Assembly (NCBI GenBank): GCA_029010715.1
Contig: JAQXKZ010000013.1
Span: forward strand, 1 to 41,544
DNA from: Clostridiales bacterium
GTDB taxonomy: Bacteria; Bacillota; Clostridia; Oscillospirales; Oscillospiraceae
Direction: 5' to 3'
DNA: 41,544 nucleotides
A program made the translations under genes and the position numbers. Positions within the stretch are counted from its first letter, which is position 1. Each line of letters begins with the position of its first letter. This document shows, piece after piece, positions 41,320 through 41,544 of the stretch. The notes below the pieces were generated by a model that did no database searches, was not told the origin of the DNA, and was given only the letters and a program-made list of their open reading frames with translations.

Positions 41320-41544
41320 ATGAAATTAGGTATCGTGGGCCTGCCCAACGTGGGTAAGAGCACGCTTTTCAACGCGCTGACGAACGCCGGGGCGGAGTCG
41401 GCGAACTACCCGTTTTGCACGATCGAGCCGAACGTCGGCGTCGTCGCCGTGCCGGACGGGCGGCTGGACTATCTCGCGGAGATGTACCGGCCGAAAAAGT
41501 ACACTCCCGCTACGATCGAGTTCGTGGACATCGCGGGTCTTGTC
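41320..41544 (+). CDS. ychF: YchF/OLA1-type GTPase, 3' end outside window
   Basis: 75 codons visible from the ATG at 41320; GGAG lies 11 nt upstream. [20 protein letters not shown] includes the P-loop GLPNVGKS (G1), and [14 protein letters not shown] and FVDIAGLV follow as switch I and the G3 region. This is the universally conserved YchF/OLA1 family, which binds ATP as well as GTP and associates with ribosomes. It is the chromosomal gene next to which the integrative element lies. Confidence 0.96.
   Translation, partial: MKLGIVGLPNVGKSTLFNALTNAGAESANYPFCTIEPNVGVVAVPDGRLDYLAEMYRPKKYTPATIEFVDIAGLV

Overview
The window looks like chromosome of a spore-forming, anaerobic Gram-positive bacterium of class Clostridia. 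Evidence: spmA-spmB spore-maturation genes, a one-chain pyruvate:ferredoxin oxidoreductase, a free 2[4Fe-4S] ferredoxin, an AbrB/SpoVT-type regulator, a clostridial pst-phoU-phoB-phoR locus, consensus sigma-A promoters and GGAGG ribosome binding sites. The GC-rich core and gene content would fit an Oscillospiraceae-like gut organism; that family placement is inference.

Layout. (1) 1-4370 is accessory and partly decayed: a 5'-truncated AT-rich membrane-anchored protein, the C-terminal remnant of a BlaR1/M56 sensor lacking its HExxH part, an orphan sigma-70-like protein, and a TetR repressor with a perfect operator beside a small membrane HExxH protein. (2) 4748-10519, all on the minus strand: PucR regulator, NCS1 permease, DUF917 protein and hydantoinase/oxoprolinase-like protein, probably for uptake and breakdown of a cyclic amide. 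(3) 10793-16585 is core: rpsI-rplM with a strong promoter and leader, a TtcA-like tRNA thiolase, a ClpC-type unfoldase lacking the M domain, a 56-residue ferredoxin, a TrmN6-like methyltransferase, a 117-bp hairpin-rich repeat and an AbrB-like regulator. (4) 16893-21659: spmA-spmB, a YitT-like protein, and a GT2/GT-C glycosyltransferase pair. (5) 21804-26342: an APC amino-acid permease with two promoters and two copies of a TGTACA palindrome, a HAD phosphatase, and two adjacent CobW-family GTPases, one with a His/Cys-rich metal loop and one fused to a YcgQ/DUF1980-like domain. (6) 26618-36961: PFOR, then pstS-pstC-pstA-pstB-phoU-phoB-phoR in one direction. (7) about 37000-41260 is a decayed integrative element: Maff2 remnant, TetR/MATE efflux operon with two operators, AbiEii-like toxin remnant, excisionase and tyrosine integrase, lying just upstream of ychF, which runs off the window.

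How the genes work together. The pst-pho block is a complete phosphate uptake and sensing unit. The hydantoinase block pairs a regulator, importer and two enzymes. The two CobW GTPases look like a trace-metal delivery or sparing pair. The right-hand element carries its own drug-efflux cargo. No CRISPR array, rRNA or tRNA gene was recognised. No fully new multi-gene system can be claimed. The best candidates for a second look are the CobW pair, the M-domain-less ClpC, the APC permease control region, the 117-bp hairpin element and the two mobile-element remnants.
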